In this document: positions 11,251-22,986 of the stretch, one piece after another
How positions within the stretch are numbered: the first letter of the stretch is position 1
Layout of the letters: each line of letters starts with the position of its first letter
DNA from: Mytilus californianus
Lineage: Eukaryota; Mollusca; Bivalvia; Mytilida; Mytilidae
Direction: 5' to 3'
Assembly (NCBI RefSeq): GCF_021869535.1
Contig: NW_026262712.1
Coordinates: 51,070,884 to 51,134,883, forward strand
Length of the DNA stretch: 64,000 nucleotides
Translations under genes and position numbers: made by a program
The notes under the pieces: model-generated
Database searches by the model: none
Seen by the model: the letters and a program-made list of their open reading frames with translations, nothing else
Told to the model about the DNA's origin: nothing

Positions 11251-14047
11251 ATCAATGTTGACATATGATATTTCAGGCGAGTTTGTTCAAATTGTCAGTA
11301 GCAAACGTGAATGGGGGACTCCAGTCTTCTATAATTCCAGAATGAAATTATAAAACATGCTCTCTGATCAATAATTGCATTTATGCTGGTGATAACTTCG
11401 GTAATCTGTTTTCAAATGCTATTAAGTCTAAAATAACTTCATCAAGCAATAACTGTCCTTATAAATCAGCAATCCTTCATCGTTTCATTGGTTAATTTAA
11501 TAGTAAGATGATAAATCATCAGACTGGTAAGGGACCTGTATTTCTCGGTTACATTTTCCCTCTAGTCTTTGGCAAACAGGTAATTGATGACCAAGAAAAT
11601 AATTATAATACATGCAGACATATATTTCCTAAAGTATATTTATTAATCATGAGTGCAATGCAAAAGTGCATGAAGATTTTTCCATGTAAAGGTTTCTGAT
11701 AAAACTGATTACTTAATTGTATAAATATTAAAGGATCGGGGATTTTTGGTCCAAGACATTTTTTGTCCCCCAATTCACCACTATTATAATAAGTGACTCC
11801 TATGACAAATTTTGGAGGGAGGACGGAGTGTTGTCTTTGATCCCAAGATCACCTGATTCTATTATAGTCAACAATGATAACAGTATACCAGAGAAACATA
11901 ATGTGGTGTAGATCTGATTTTTCGAAAGATATTTGATATACCCGGTACTTATACAAATGTATATGTGTAATTGTTTAAAATCCTTATTCTTTGGTTCTGG
12001 AGGATAGTTGTCTCATTAATTTGGCAATCATACCTCATCTCCTTATTTTTATAATGAAACATTAACCTCTAGATGTTTTGTAATTTTTTTATTGTTTTTC
12101 TTTCAAAGTCCCTATGCAGCATATTGCCTTTTTCATGTTTTTATACTTCGGTGTTTTACCAAAGTTTTAAGTTTGGCAAAGAAAAAACTTCAGTCTTCCT
12201 CTTGAAGGAAATATGTTGGGAATAAAGCCTTATAAGGGTATTAAAATAACAAGAAAAAGTGCTTTAATATACAGATAATGAGGCCTTATAAGATGGCTGG
12301 CTTCTTTGCAGGGGGACCTTGTGTACTAAATTTTAAAAAGTTAAAGTGATATAATTGTTGTACTACATGTAAGAGGATCAGCATATTTTACATTGTAAAT
12401 AGTTATCCACTAGGGTGTGATGTGATGTGATAGAATATAGATTCTGCTATTAGAAAGAAGGTGTATAGTAGCATTGTTTAAAAAATACCTTAAGTTTGAA
12501 AACTTCAGGAAGAACGAGCCATGTTAGTCTAAATGTTTGTGTCTTATTTATCAAGTTTTATTGTCAATTCTGCAACTCAATTCGACATATTTGAACTGTT
12601 TTAATTACTTTACGGCTGGAGTGTGAAGCAATTCTTAAGTGACAAAAAGAAGTGTCTGGGACTGCAACAGAGTGGTTATTGATTTTTTGTATGCTAGTAA
12701 ATTATGCAGAAAATAATTGACAATGTCATTTTTACCTGGTTCTGAAGAGACATAAATAGCAGCCAGATGTAAAACAAAACAATACCATTGATCCTACATA
12801 TAATTTACTAAACTGTATCAAATTTTAATTATCGTTTGTGAGCCGAATCACCTTGGTGGTGTTTTGGTTGTGCCGGTAAATCAATTACAATCCAGACAAT
12901 TGATAGGTCATTGATTCTAGTTCATTTTCTAGTGACTTCAAAGCACTATTTTGTCATAAGCAAGCATTGTAATTGTGTTTGTCTAATAGATTGAAGTGGC
13001 TGTGTTTATCAATTTGTCATTTAGACATTAAAAAGATGTTTTGGTTGGTGCTGTTGTAAAACTGGTCATAGCAGATAAATTCAAACTTTTAAGAAACAAA
13101 ACTGTAGTTTCCTCAAGGCAGACAACTTCTTCAATATCCTGCACAAAAGCAACTTCAATTTTTATTTTCTCTACCTCTAATACAATAGAAATTGATACAG
13201 AACCTAAACTATAAGGCTTTCAGAATCTGCTGTATTTTGAACAATGCAAGTGACAGCTTATTTGATGTGCTAGTCAGTTTCAGATAAACAATGTTTTGTA
13301 CTTTAGCAAATTCTAATATTATATTTTCAATGAAAGTTGAACTGCTGGTCAACTTTTATGTTGCTGTCTTCAGCTAGAATATTTTTACATCTTAATAACT
13401 TTTAACTATTGACAGTACACATGAACCTGTATATAAGTATGTGATCTTGTTGATTAAATCTGTAGAAAGAGGTTTCTAACCAACCATATTAGGGATTAAG
13501 TTTTTTTACTCCTCAGCTTAAGGCGACATTCAAGGGTCTCTAATTTCAACATTATGAGGTGTTTGTTCATTTGTCAAGACTTGTCGTTTCTTGTCGTGAT
13601 TAAGATGTTAAATAATTGATGAGGCGTAGGGTAATTGCATAGGAATAGTAATAACACCAGTCCTTCAAGAGACAATGTAATATGATTCATTCCCTTGGGA
13701 TACATTTATTTAGGCATAGAAAAAATTATCTGTTTTCAAAAGGATTTGTATAGTAAGACTTATTTTGCAAATCATTGGTTTACAGTATCGAGTAAAGTAC
13801 CGAAGAATTAATATTAACAATAGTGATAATTTTGATATTTGAATCATACTTATACATGTTATAGACAAACCTAGTCTTCATTAAGAATATATAAAAATAT
13901 CAAGTGTGGGAAATTTACAGGACATGATCAGGCCCCTCCCCAATTTAAGAAAGGGAAAGACCATCACCATATCACAATAGCATTCTCTCAAGTAAACAGA
14001 AAACAATGTAAGTTATAGATTAGCAGTTCAAACTTCTGTACTGGGAT
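11251..14047. other. AT-rich spacer, no gene recognised
   Basis: No coding block with splice signals or homology was recognised. A short - strand piece of the dispersed repeat with GAGACAACT / AGTTGTCTC lies at about 12000-12055. The short open frames at 11165-11353 (start of which overlaps the end of copy B) and 11508-11699 show no family resemblance. Confidence 0.5.
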
Positions 14048-16495
14048 TGACATAATAGGCTCCAGAAAGGGATATGTATATTCTGCTTCACCTTTGGCAC
14101 CTATCATTTTGACAAAAGAGGCCCCAGAAAGGGATATGTATATTCTGCCTCACCTTTGGCACCTATCATTTTGACATAAGAGGCCCCAGAAAGGGATATG
14201 TATATTCTACTTCACCTTTGGTACCCATCATTTTGACATAAGATCCCCTAGAAAGGGATATGTATATTCTACGTCACCTTTGGTACCCATCATTTTGACA
14301 TAAGAGGCCCCAGAAAGGGATATGTATATTCTACTTCACCTTTGGCACCCATCATTTTGACATAAGATCCCCCAGAAAGGGATATGTATATTCTACTTCA
14401 CTTTTGGTACCCATCATTTTGACATAAGATGCCCCAGAAAGGGATATGTATATTCTACTTCACCTTTGGAACCCATCATTTTGACATAAGATCCCCCAGA
14501 AAGGGATATGTATATTCTACTTCACCTTTGGAACCCATCATTTTGACAAAAGATCCCCCAGAAAGGGATATGTATATTCTTCACCTTTGGTACCCATCAT
14601 TTTGACATAAGAGGCCCCAGAAAGGGATATGTATATTCTGCTTCACCTGTGGTACCCATCATTTTGACATGAGGCCCCAAAAAGGGATATGTATATTCTA
14701 CTTCACCTTTGGTACCCATCATTTTGACATAAGAGGCCCCAGAAAGGGATATGTATATTCTGCTTCACCTTTGGTACCCATCATTTTGACATAAGAGGCC
14801 CCAGAAAGGGATATGCATATTCTGCTTCACCTTTGGTACCCATCATTTTGACATAAGAGGCCCCAGAAAGGGATATGTATATTCTGCTTCACCTGTGGTA
14901 CCCATCATTTTGACATGAGGCCCCAAAAAGGGATATGTATATTCTACTTCACCTTTGGTACCCATCATTTTGACATAAGAGGCCCCAGAAAGGGATATGT
15001 ATATTCTGCTTCACCTTTGGTACCCATCATTTTGACATAAGAGGCCCCAGAAAAGTATATGTATATTCTGCTTCACCTTTGGTACCCATCATTTTGACAT
15101 AAGATCCCCCAGAAAGGGATATGTATATTCTGCTTCACCTTTGGTACCCATCATTTTGACATAAGATCCCCCAGAAAGGGATATGTATATTCTGCTTCAC
15201 CTTTGGTACCCATCATTTTAACATAAGATCCCCCAGAAAGGGATATGTATATTCTACTTCACCTTTGGAACCCATCATTTTGACATAAGATCCCCCAGAA
15301 AGGGATATGTATATTCTACTTCACCTTTGGAACCCATCATTTTGACATAAGATCCCCCAGAAAGGGATATGTATATTCTCCACCTTTGGTACCCATCATT
15401 TTGACATAAGAGGCCCACGAAAAGTATATGTATATTCTACTTCACCTTTGGAACCCATCATTTTGACATAAGATCCCCCAGAAAGGGATATGTATATTCT
15501 ACTTCACCTTTGGAACCCATCATTTTGACATAAGATGCCCCAGAAAGGGATATGTATATTCTGCTTCACCTTTGGTACCCATCATTTTGACATAAGATCC
15601 CCCAGAAAGGGATATGTATATTCTGCTTCACCTTTGGTACCCATCATTTTAACATAAGATCCCCCAGAAAGGGATATGTATATTCTACTTCACCTTTGGA
15701 ACCCATCATTTTGACATAAGATGCCCCAGAAAGGGATATGTATATTCTACTTCACCTTTGGAACCCATCATTTTGACATAAGAGGCCCCAGAAAGGGATA
15801 TGTATATTGTACTTCACCTTTGGAACCCATCATTTTGACATAAGATCCCCCAGAAAGGGATATGTATATTCTTCACCTTTGGTACCCATCATTTTGACAT
15901 AAGATGCCCCAGAAAAGTATATGTATATTCTACTTCACCTTTGGTACCCATCATTTTGACATAAGAGGCCCCAGAAAGGTATATGTATATTCTGCTTCAC
16001 CTTTGGTACCCATCATTTTGACATGAGAGGCCCCAGAAAGGGATATGTTTATTCTGCTTCACCTTTGGTACCCATCATTTTGACATAAGATCCCCCAGAA
16101 AGGGATATTTATATTCTGCTTCACCTTTGGTACCCATCATTTTGACATAAGAGGCCCCAGAAAAGGTATATGTATATTCTGCTTCACCTTTGGTACCCAT
16201 CATTTTGACATAAGAGGCCCCAGAAAGGGATATGTATATTCTGCTTCACCTTTGGTACCCATCATTTTGACATAAGAGGCCCCAGAAAAGTATATGTATA
16301 TTCTGCTTCACCTTTAGCACCAATCATTTTGGCCATGGCGTTGTCAGTTTGTTTTCGATCTATGAGTTTGACTGTCCCTCTGGTATCTTTCGTCCCTCTC
16401 TTTGACATAAGATGCCCCAGAAAAGTATATGTATATTCTACTTCACCTTTGGTACCTCTCATTTTGACATAAGATCCCACAGAAAAGTATATGTA
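14048..16495. repeat. 62-bp minisatellite, about 38 units
   Basis: The unit runs: GAGGCCCCAGAAAGGG, ATATGTATATTCTGCTTCAC, CTTTGGTACCCATCATTTTG, ACATAA. Variants (GATCCCCC versus GAGGCCCC, GGAACCC versus GGTACCC, CTGTGG versus CTTTGG) recur in blocks: the CTGTGG plus CATGAGGCCCCAAAAAGGG pair occurs near 14645 and again about 245 bp later, that is four units on. This shows higher-order duplication. Near 16318-16400 the array is interrupted by a unique-looking stretch containing GTTTTCGATCTATGAGTTTG. The unit length is not a multiple of three. Confidence 0.95.
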
Positions 16496-16504
16496 TATTC
16501 AACA

Positions 16505-16725
16505 ATGTATGCAGCAACTCTTTGGGGGTCCATAGGTGGCCTGTTGCAAGGCTAAATTTCTGTCCCTATCCAATATACCCTCATTTTCCAGTGGCATTCT
16601 ACATTTCTTGCTCTTTATCCTGGTGGACCCCCTATTACAGTATTAATTGTTAATTTGTTCTTGTCCTGAACATGCATGAAATATTTGTCACTGGACTTTA
16701 AGCAAACAACAATATATCAATCAAT
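16505..16725 (+). repeat. SINE-like repeat, 3' part
   Basis: Shares GGCTAAATTTCTGTCCCTAT, ATACCCTCATTTTCC and the tail CCTGAACATGCATGAAATAT ... CACTGGAC ... CAATCAAT with the longer copies at 28787-29210 and 61500-61905. The ATCA-type simple repeat at the 3' end is typical of retroposed short elements. It lacks the 5' half. Confidence 0.7.
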
Positions 16726-18551
16726 ATTAGTTCATTAAAAAGGTTGGGAATTCTTTTTGGGTACTCAGGCTTCATCCACCAACAAAAACTAGCTGCCCTT
16801 TTATAACTAAGTGTGTTAAGTGGCTTTAAACACCACAATCAATCAATCTTCATTAAAACTAGAAACTTCACCTCAGATGTATGTGATATAATCTCCTGCA
16901 AACATCTGACTCATTTCAATACTTTAATTACGTTTAGAAATCGGTTTGAATTGTACATGTGTTTAATTTTGAGATCCAGGTAGAGGTCAAGTTTCGCCAT
17001 GAAGTAATGAACCCCCCTGAAATTCCAGGTCATCACTCTACTCACCTGTCGAGTGGTACCAGTATAACGAAACATGTTGTATTGCAATTTATATCCCAAA
17101 AATTTCTACTGATGTAAGTCAACTGTTTGTCACAGAAAGTTGAAATTACGCCATCGCTTTCGTCTGAGAACTAAATCATCCAATTATCAGAAGTTATATC
17201 TAAGAATAATGATTAATGTCAAACTGTCGCCAAGAAACATGCATATCTATTTCGTTTAAAAGTAGCCAATCCATTTAACTAACGTTGAAGAAAACTTGAT
17301 TTTTTTGTCAGTGAAAAAACGACTTTTGTCATTGAAAATGGCATTTAATGACATTTGAAAAATTTCTGACTAAACTCCTCAAAATAAATGGACTACCAAA
17401 AATTAGTTATGTTTGATGTCTCGAGTGATGTGTTTTCACTTCTTTTGTCACAACTTGTTTGGTTCGTTTGTCTTGGTCCCAGAGGAGTTAACTTCTCTAT
17501 TCTAGCATGCACTCCATTCTAATCCAAGCGGTATTTATGAATTATTTCCAATAATTGAAAATGATTCCATATATTGAAAGAGTCATTTGATGTAATCACA
17601 AAGGGACAAAGATTTTCTATTTGTTTTATAGTGTATACTTTTACTCCGATAGGTTTAAATCTAGAGAATGTCATCATGAAAGCATGACTATCCGTTACTT
17701 TTCAGTAGTAATTGAAACGACAAATTGGTAAAAATGACGATCCACAATTAAAAATCATGGGACTTGCCATATATGTTTACAGCTGATTTTATGAGTTTTA
17801 GTAGAATTTTAAGGTAGAGACTAATTTGGGAAAGCAATTATAACATTTTCCAAAATTATCTGGTCACCCAGCTATTTGCCATAAAACTTAACTACATCAG
17901 TGTTTATGTATACAACAGAAAATCTATATTTACATATATGGTTTCAGCCAGTGTCCTTTCATTATGGAGATTGCTTATGACAGGATTTTGACCCTAAAAG
18001 GATGGGAAATCAATCTTTCTATTTATAGTTTAATTAAGAAAAGGTACTTAACATAGTTTGTTTATTGTTCTACGAAATTGGAGCGGAGTATGAGGTATTT
18101 GTAAATGATCCAACAGTGTTTGTTTAAGAATCAATGATGGATTATTAATTATTGATAGCAGAAATTAAAACTTCACTATATCTAATGCAATTATGCTATT
18201 ATTCAATAGGATATTTTTCATTAAAAGCACATTTAATCTAAATGTGTTTGTGATGGTTTCCTTTTGCCTCACAAAAGGCAACCATTGTTTTAAAAAGAAT
18301 GTCTTTCTGAGCATGTTACTCGATGACTAAGTATGCTTTCCCTAATTCTTACAAAATTTTGGCACAATGGTAGGTTCCATGAAGGATAGCTTCCTTTGAT
18401 TTTAAAGATGTTTTATCAGTCATTCATAACTTACAGAACTTTAAATTGTCAACAAGTATGCATTTTTTCGTATATTAATCTAGAAAAGATGTAAACTTAA
18501 AGAGATGTGCCATTAACACAAACTTCGAAGGTTCATTTATTGGTTAAACAA
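16726..18551. other. Spacer, no gene recognised
   Basis: A further ATCAATCAATC-ended fragment is at about 16794-16850. Otherwise nothing recognisable; the minus-strand frame at 16911-17099 has no family resemblance. Confidence 0.5.
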
Positions 18552-19560
18552 GTCACACAATCACTAACTCCTTTGAATTAATACACAAAAAGGGCAACAA
18601 TGTCGTCAGTCTGCACCATTAGCCACTAGTCCAATGCCCCACACAATCACTAACTCCTTTGAATTAATACACAAAAAGGCCAACAATGTCTTCAGTCTGC
18701 ACCATTAGCCACTAGTCCGATGCCCCACACAATCACTAACTCCTTTGAATTAATACACAAAAAGGCCAACAATGTCGTCAGTCTGCACCATTAGCCACTA
18801 GTCCAATGCCCCACACAATCACTAACTCCTTTTAATTAATACACCAAAAGGCCAACAATGTCTTCAGTCTGCACCATTAGCCACTAGTCCAATGCCCCAC
18901 ACAATCACTAACTCCTTTGAATTAATACACAAAAAGGGCAACAATGTCGTCAGTCTGCACCATTAGCCACTAGTCCAATGCCCCACACAATCACTAACTC
19001 CTTTGAATTAATACACAAAAAGGCCAACAATGTCTTCAGTCTGCACCATTAGCCACTAGTCCGATGCCCCACACAATCACTAACTCCTTTGAATTAATAC
19101 ACAAAAAGGCCAACAATGTCGTCAGTCTGCACCATTAGCCACTAGTCCAATGCCCCACACAATCACTAACTCCTTTTAATTAATACACCAAAAGGCCAAC
19201 AATGTCTTCAGTCTGCACCATTAGCCACTAGTCCAATGCCCCACACAATCACTAACTCCTTTGAATTAATACACCAAAAGGCCAACAATGTCTTCAGTCT
19301 GCACCATTAGCCACTAGTCCAATGCCCCACGCAATCACTAACTCCTTTGAATTAATACACCAAAAGGCCAACAATGTCGTCAGTCTGCACCATTAGCCAC
19401 TAGTCCAATGCCCCACACAATCACTAACTCCTTTGAATTAATACACAAAAAGGCCAACAATGTCGTCAGTCTGCACCATTAGCCACTAGTCCGATGCCCC
19501 ACACAATCACTAACTCCTTTGAATTAATACACAAAAAGGCCAACAATGTCTTCAGTCTGA
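18552..19560 (+). repeat. 86-bp minisatellite built across a transposon edge, about 12 units
   Basis: Each unit is about 51 bp of non-element sequence (CACAATCACTAACTCC, AATTAATACACAAAAAGGCC, AACAATGTCGT) joined to about 35 bp that equal the terminal part of the small TIR element at 32454-32597 (CAGTCTGCACCATTAGCC, ACTAGTCCAATGCCCCA). Units 1-4 and 5-8 share the same series of variants (AAAGGGCAAC only in units 1 and 5; TTTTAATTAATACACC in units 4 and 8), so a 344-bp four-unit block was duplicated. The final unit lacks about 20 bp of element sequence. Confidence 0.9.
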
Positions 19561-19814
19561 TGCCCCAGACTAGACAAATTTTATTTGGACTAGTAACTAT
19601 TTGCAAATATTTGCTTAAAGACATGTTCAGTGTGAGCCAAGGCTCTGTGTTGAAGGCTGTACTTTGACCTATAATGGTTTACTTTTACAAATTGTGACTT
19701 GGATGGAGAGTTGTCTCATTGGCACTCATACCACATCTTCTTATATCTATATAAGAAAATTGTTGGAATATTGGTGATCGGACTAGTTGTTGGAAAAGAT
19801 TTTGGTGCAGACTG
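19553..19814 (+). mobile_element. Small TIR element (CAGTCTGCACC family), interrupted copy
   Basis: Begins with a shortened CAGTCTG at 19553 and ends with GGTGCAGACTG (19804-19814), flanked by a perfect direct repeat TGTCTT (19547-19552 and 19815-19820). Inner sequence (GATGCCCCAGACTAG, TTTGGACTAGTAACTATTTG, GGACTAGTTGTTGG) matches the reverse complement of the intact copy at 32454-32597. A dispersed repeat inserted in the middle (about 19626-19775). No coding capacity; a MITE-like element whose superfamily I cannot name. Confidence 0.75.
19626..19775 (-). repeat. Dispersed mussel-type repeat, inverted, inside the TIR element
   Basis: Read in reverse it carries GTATGAGTGCCAATGAGACA, ACTCTCCATCCAAGTC, TAAACCATTATAGGTCAAAG and CTTCAACACAGAGCC, closely matching the + strand copy at 40655-40868. 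It splits the surrounding small TIR element. Confidence 0.75.
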
Positions 19815-19820
19815 TGTCTT

Positions 19821-22682
19821 AAACTCTTAAACAATGGAAATATTACCTTTTAAGTAACTTTATTTTTATTTTGGGATATGAACAATGGACTTTAGAGCTT
19901 AAAGGTAATTGATTTTCCAAAGCCTCTCTGTGCTGATAGGGTGATTGAGAGTTAGTTGGGAAAATTCTTAAAAAGGTAGAAGATACTGTTGAGCATAGAG
20001 AGGGGGAAAAAAAGGGGGGGGTAGGGGGGTCGCCGTACACGACGCCCTATCCTAGATCCCTTACTGAGTGTGTTAGGTATCCAGTATGAATTTTACTGTA
20101 CTACACATGTAAAAATTGTGTCATACAATGTGCTACAGAAAAAAAAACTACCATTTGTGTGCTATTATAACTGATAAATATTGTGTGACTGTTAAAAAAA
20201 GAACTTTTTTCAACCCCAAGAGAAGGATTTCTGAACTTTTAGTTATTATTTTCTAGGCCAATTACATTATCGTCAAAATAATTATGACATAATCGTACAG
20301 GTATATATATATTGCCAATATAATGGATTAGTACCTCGTCCCTTGGGATCATTTTATTGGGTAGATTTTATTGCACAATAAATATTTGATAACTACTAAT
20401 CTAAATGACGTAGGGTAGAATGTCCCAGAGGAGAGCTGGAAAGAACATTGTTCCGTATGGCTGACAAATTATCATACAAATATCATCTTAGCTCAGTTTT
20501 CAATATTTTTTAATAATTCAACGAAGTTGTCTTTTGAATAATTAGCAGTAAATCATTTATTGAAAATATCATACAAATTTTAAGAATAATGAATTTGTTT
20601 GAAGTTTTCAATTTATTACTTAATAAATGGTGTCTTTCTTATACTTGCCAGATTTAATTCTGTGAGCAAGGTTAACATAATAATAAAACAAAAAGTAGTA
20701 CTGGTACTGTCGCTGATAAAGCAATATCAGTCAGATTCATTCATAATAAACAGTACCTGGGAAATTTTACAGCATATACTGACAATACTATTCTTCATGA
20801 AACTGGGGTAAAAACTGAGGCAGGACCAAATTGCACAGAGCATACCGAAAGAAACCAACGTTCAAACTTTGGCAAGATCAAGGTCTGTGACCTTTCATTC
20901 ACAAAGATGAACCTTTAAATTTTAGAATTCAAATTTGATGTTTATTGCCACCTGCCCATTCAAAACAACAAATGTAATCATAACCCCAAAAACTTGTACT
21001 CTTTAAGTTAAAGTACATTTGTACTACACTTTTTCTCTGTATTATGCAATATTAACTTTGAAATGATCTATTCTCATGACATCTTAATAAATAATGATAT
21101 TCATCTTCATCATAAACCATCTATTCTGTTTGCTGTCATGGTTTAGCACTTATCTTACATTGTTTATAGAGTTGCTGACGTAATTCAGTGGCTGTTTTAC
21201 TGATAAAAAATACCCTTGTATGATATGAAATATTGCTCGTCTATCCTAATGATTACAAATGATGTGGGTCTTTATGTAGAATATATTTCATACACAACCT
21301 AGTTCTATTTCTGGAAAAAATACAGCTTTAAATTAAATCTTTTGACTTGCAAATTGTGATTCTTGCGACTATCATTCTTCTATTACCTCATTATAGACAG
21401 AATATAAAGTTGTTATTTTTGGAAGATTAATTAGAAGTCGGAATCATAATGATTAAATCAATATGTTTTTAAGGATCAACCTGTTATATAAGAAGTCAGG
21501 TCCATTTTTGAAGAAAAAAAAATAATGGGTTTATTTGAATTTAAGAAATATGCAGGTTTAATCCACCATTTTCTACATAAGGAAACGCCTGTACCAAGTA
21601 GGGAATATGACAGTTGTTTTCCATTCGTTTGATGTGTTGGAGCTTTTGATTTTGCCATTTAAAATGGGACTTTCTGTATTGAATTTTCCTTGGAGTTCAG
21701 TATTTTTGTTATTTTACTTTTTATACTGTAGAGAACTCGGTGCACTTGCCTCTATCAGTGACAATGACATCCTAGGTTATACAAAATATGTAGTGCACTT
21801 GCCTCAATCAGTGACAATGACATCCTAGGTTTTACAAAATATGTACATTTTTGTAACAGATCCTTGTGTATACAACAATTGCTCATTGAAATAAATGATA
21901 GGCCTTTAAAATGAATATCTCCATTGCATTTTAAACAGTACCTTAAATGTACTCATTTTTTCAAGCTGAACATGACTGTTGGAATAATAGTCTGACATAG
22001 ATTGTAAGGTATAAGAAAGAGATTTTGTTGTGTTCATCTCAGGTGGCGAATCCAATACAACAGTTATATTGTAGCTTTACAGATGTGTGCTACAGCAGTT
22101 ATGAATAGTTGTGTAAGAAATAATTGTCTCTAGCAATTGTTAAAACCTCTTCTCAAAAAATTATATTGAACATTCTCTAACACAGGCAAAATTGTACTAC
22201 ATTGCATGGACTGAATTTCCTACTAACAGCTAATTGAACAAGAAGATTTCTTCCTTTATCTTTTGCATAATGAAATTATCACTAGTGAAAAGATAAAATA
22301 ATTTGATTTTATCTTTAAAATACATTTAGAAGTGATAGCCTTCAAGATTTGTTTGAACATCTCCAGGATTGAGCTAATTTGAATTCATTGAAGATGTAAA
22401 ATTATCATCTGTTCTTCACTAATCTTCAAACATACTTGTATATTTTGCTGTAGAATTTGCTGAATTACAAATCTTCAAACAAACAAAAATTAAAGCATAT
22501 ATGGCTTGCTGTCGTAGATGTTTATACCAATTGGTTGTTTATTATAAATTAGGGTCTGTTGAAAAAATTTGCAATTACTAAGTAGTTTGTCCTGATATGA
22601 AATATATAATTGGTATACTGAAAGTCCAAATACCCTGGACTTGAGTTCGGAATCATATTCACGTCTTTGCAAAGGTCCAGTA
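19821..22682. other. Spacer, no gene recognised; 53-bp duplication
   Basis: Two adjacent 53-bp units at about 21740-21845 share GTGCACTTGCCTC and CAGTGACAATGACATCC. A G-rich stretch lies near 20012-20030. No coding block was recognised; the frames at 20599-20811 and 21607-21828 have no family resemblance. Confidence 0.5.
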
Positions 22683-22986
22683 TTTTTATGCCCCATGTAC
22701 GATAGTAAAGGGTCATTATGTTTTTCAGTCTGTGCGTCCGTTCGTTCCTTGGTCCGTTCGTCCGTCCATCCCTCTGTCCCGCTTCAGGTTAAATTTTTTG
22801 GTCAAGGTAGTTTTTGATGAAGTTGAAGTCCAATCAACTTGAAACTTAGTACACATGTTCCCTATGATATGATCTTTCTAATTTTAATGCCAAATTAGAG
22901 TTTTGACCCTAATTTCACGGTCCACTGAACATAGAAAATGATAGTGGGAGTGGGGCATCCATGTACTATGGACACATTCTTGTTTT
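22683..22986 (+). mobile_element. Short Helentron-like element, ATGCCCCA family, copy 1
   Basis: ATGCCCCA (22688-22695) opens the element and TGGGGCAT (22951-22958) is its subterminal inverse. A GTCCGTTCGT-type tract follows the left end. The right end has a small hairpin TCCATGTACTATGGA and stops at about CACATTCTTGTT. The body (GGTCAAGGTAGTTTTTGATG, GTACACATGTTCCCTATGAT) is nearly the same as in the copy at 40014-40283. No coding. Confidence 0.75.

Noticed and set aside
13372-13395. ARI-like reading near CAGCTAGAATATTTT as the missing RNP2 exon
   Set aside because: The preceding residues do not match KTLFV and no donor follows at the right place.
14048-16495. CRISPR-like array
   Set aside because: The whole 62-bp unit repeats without unique spacers, in a eukaryotic context. 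It is a minisatellite.
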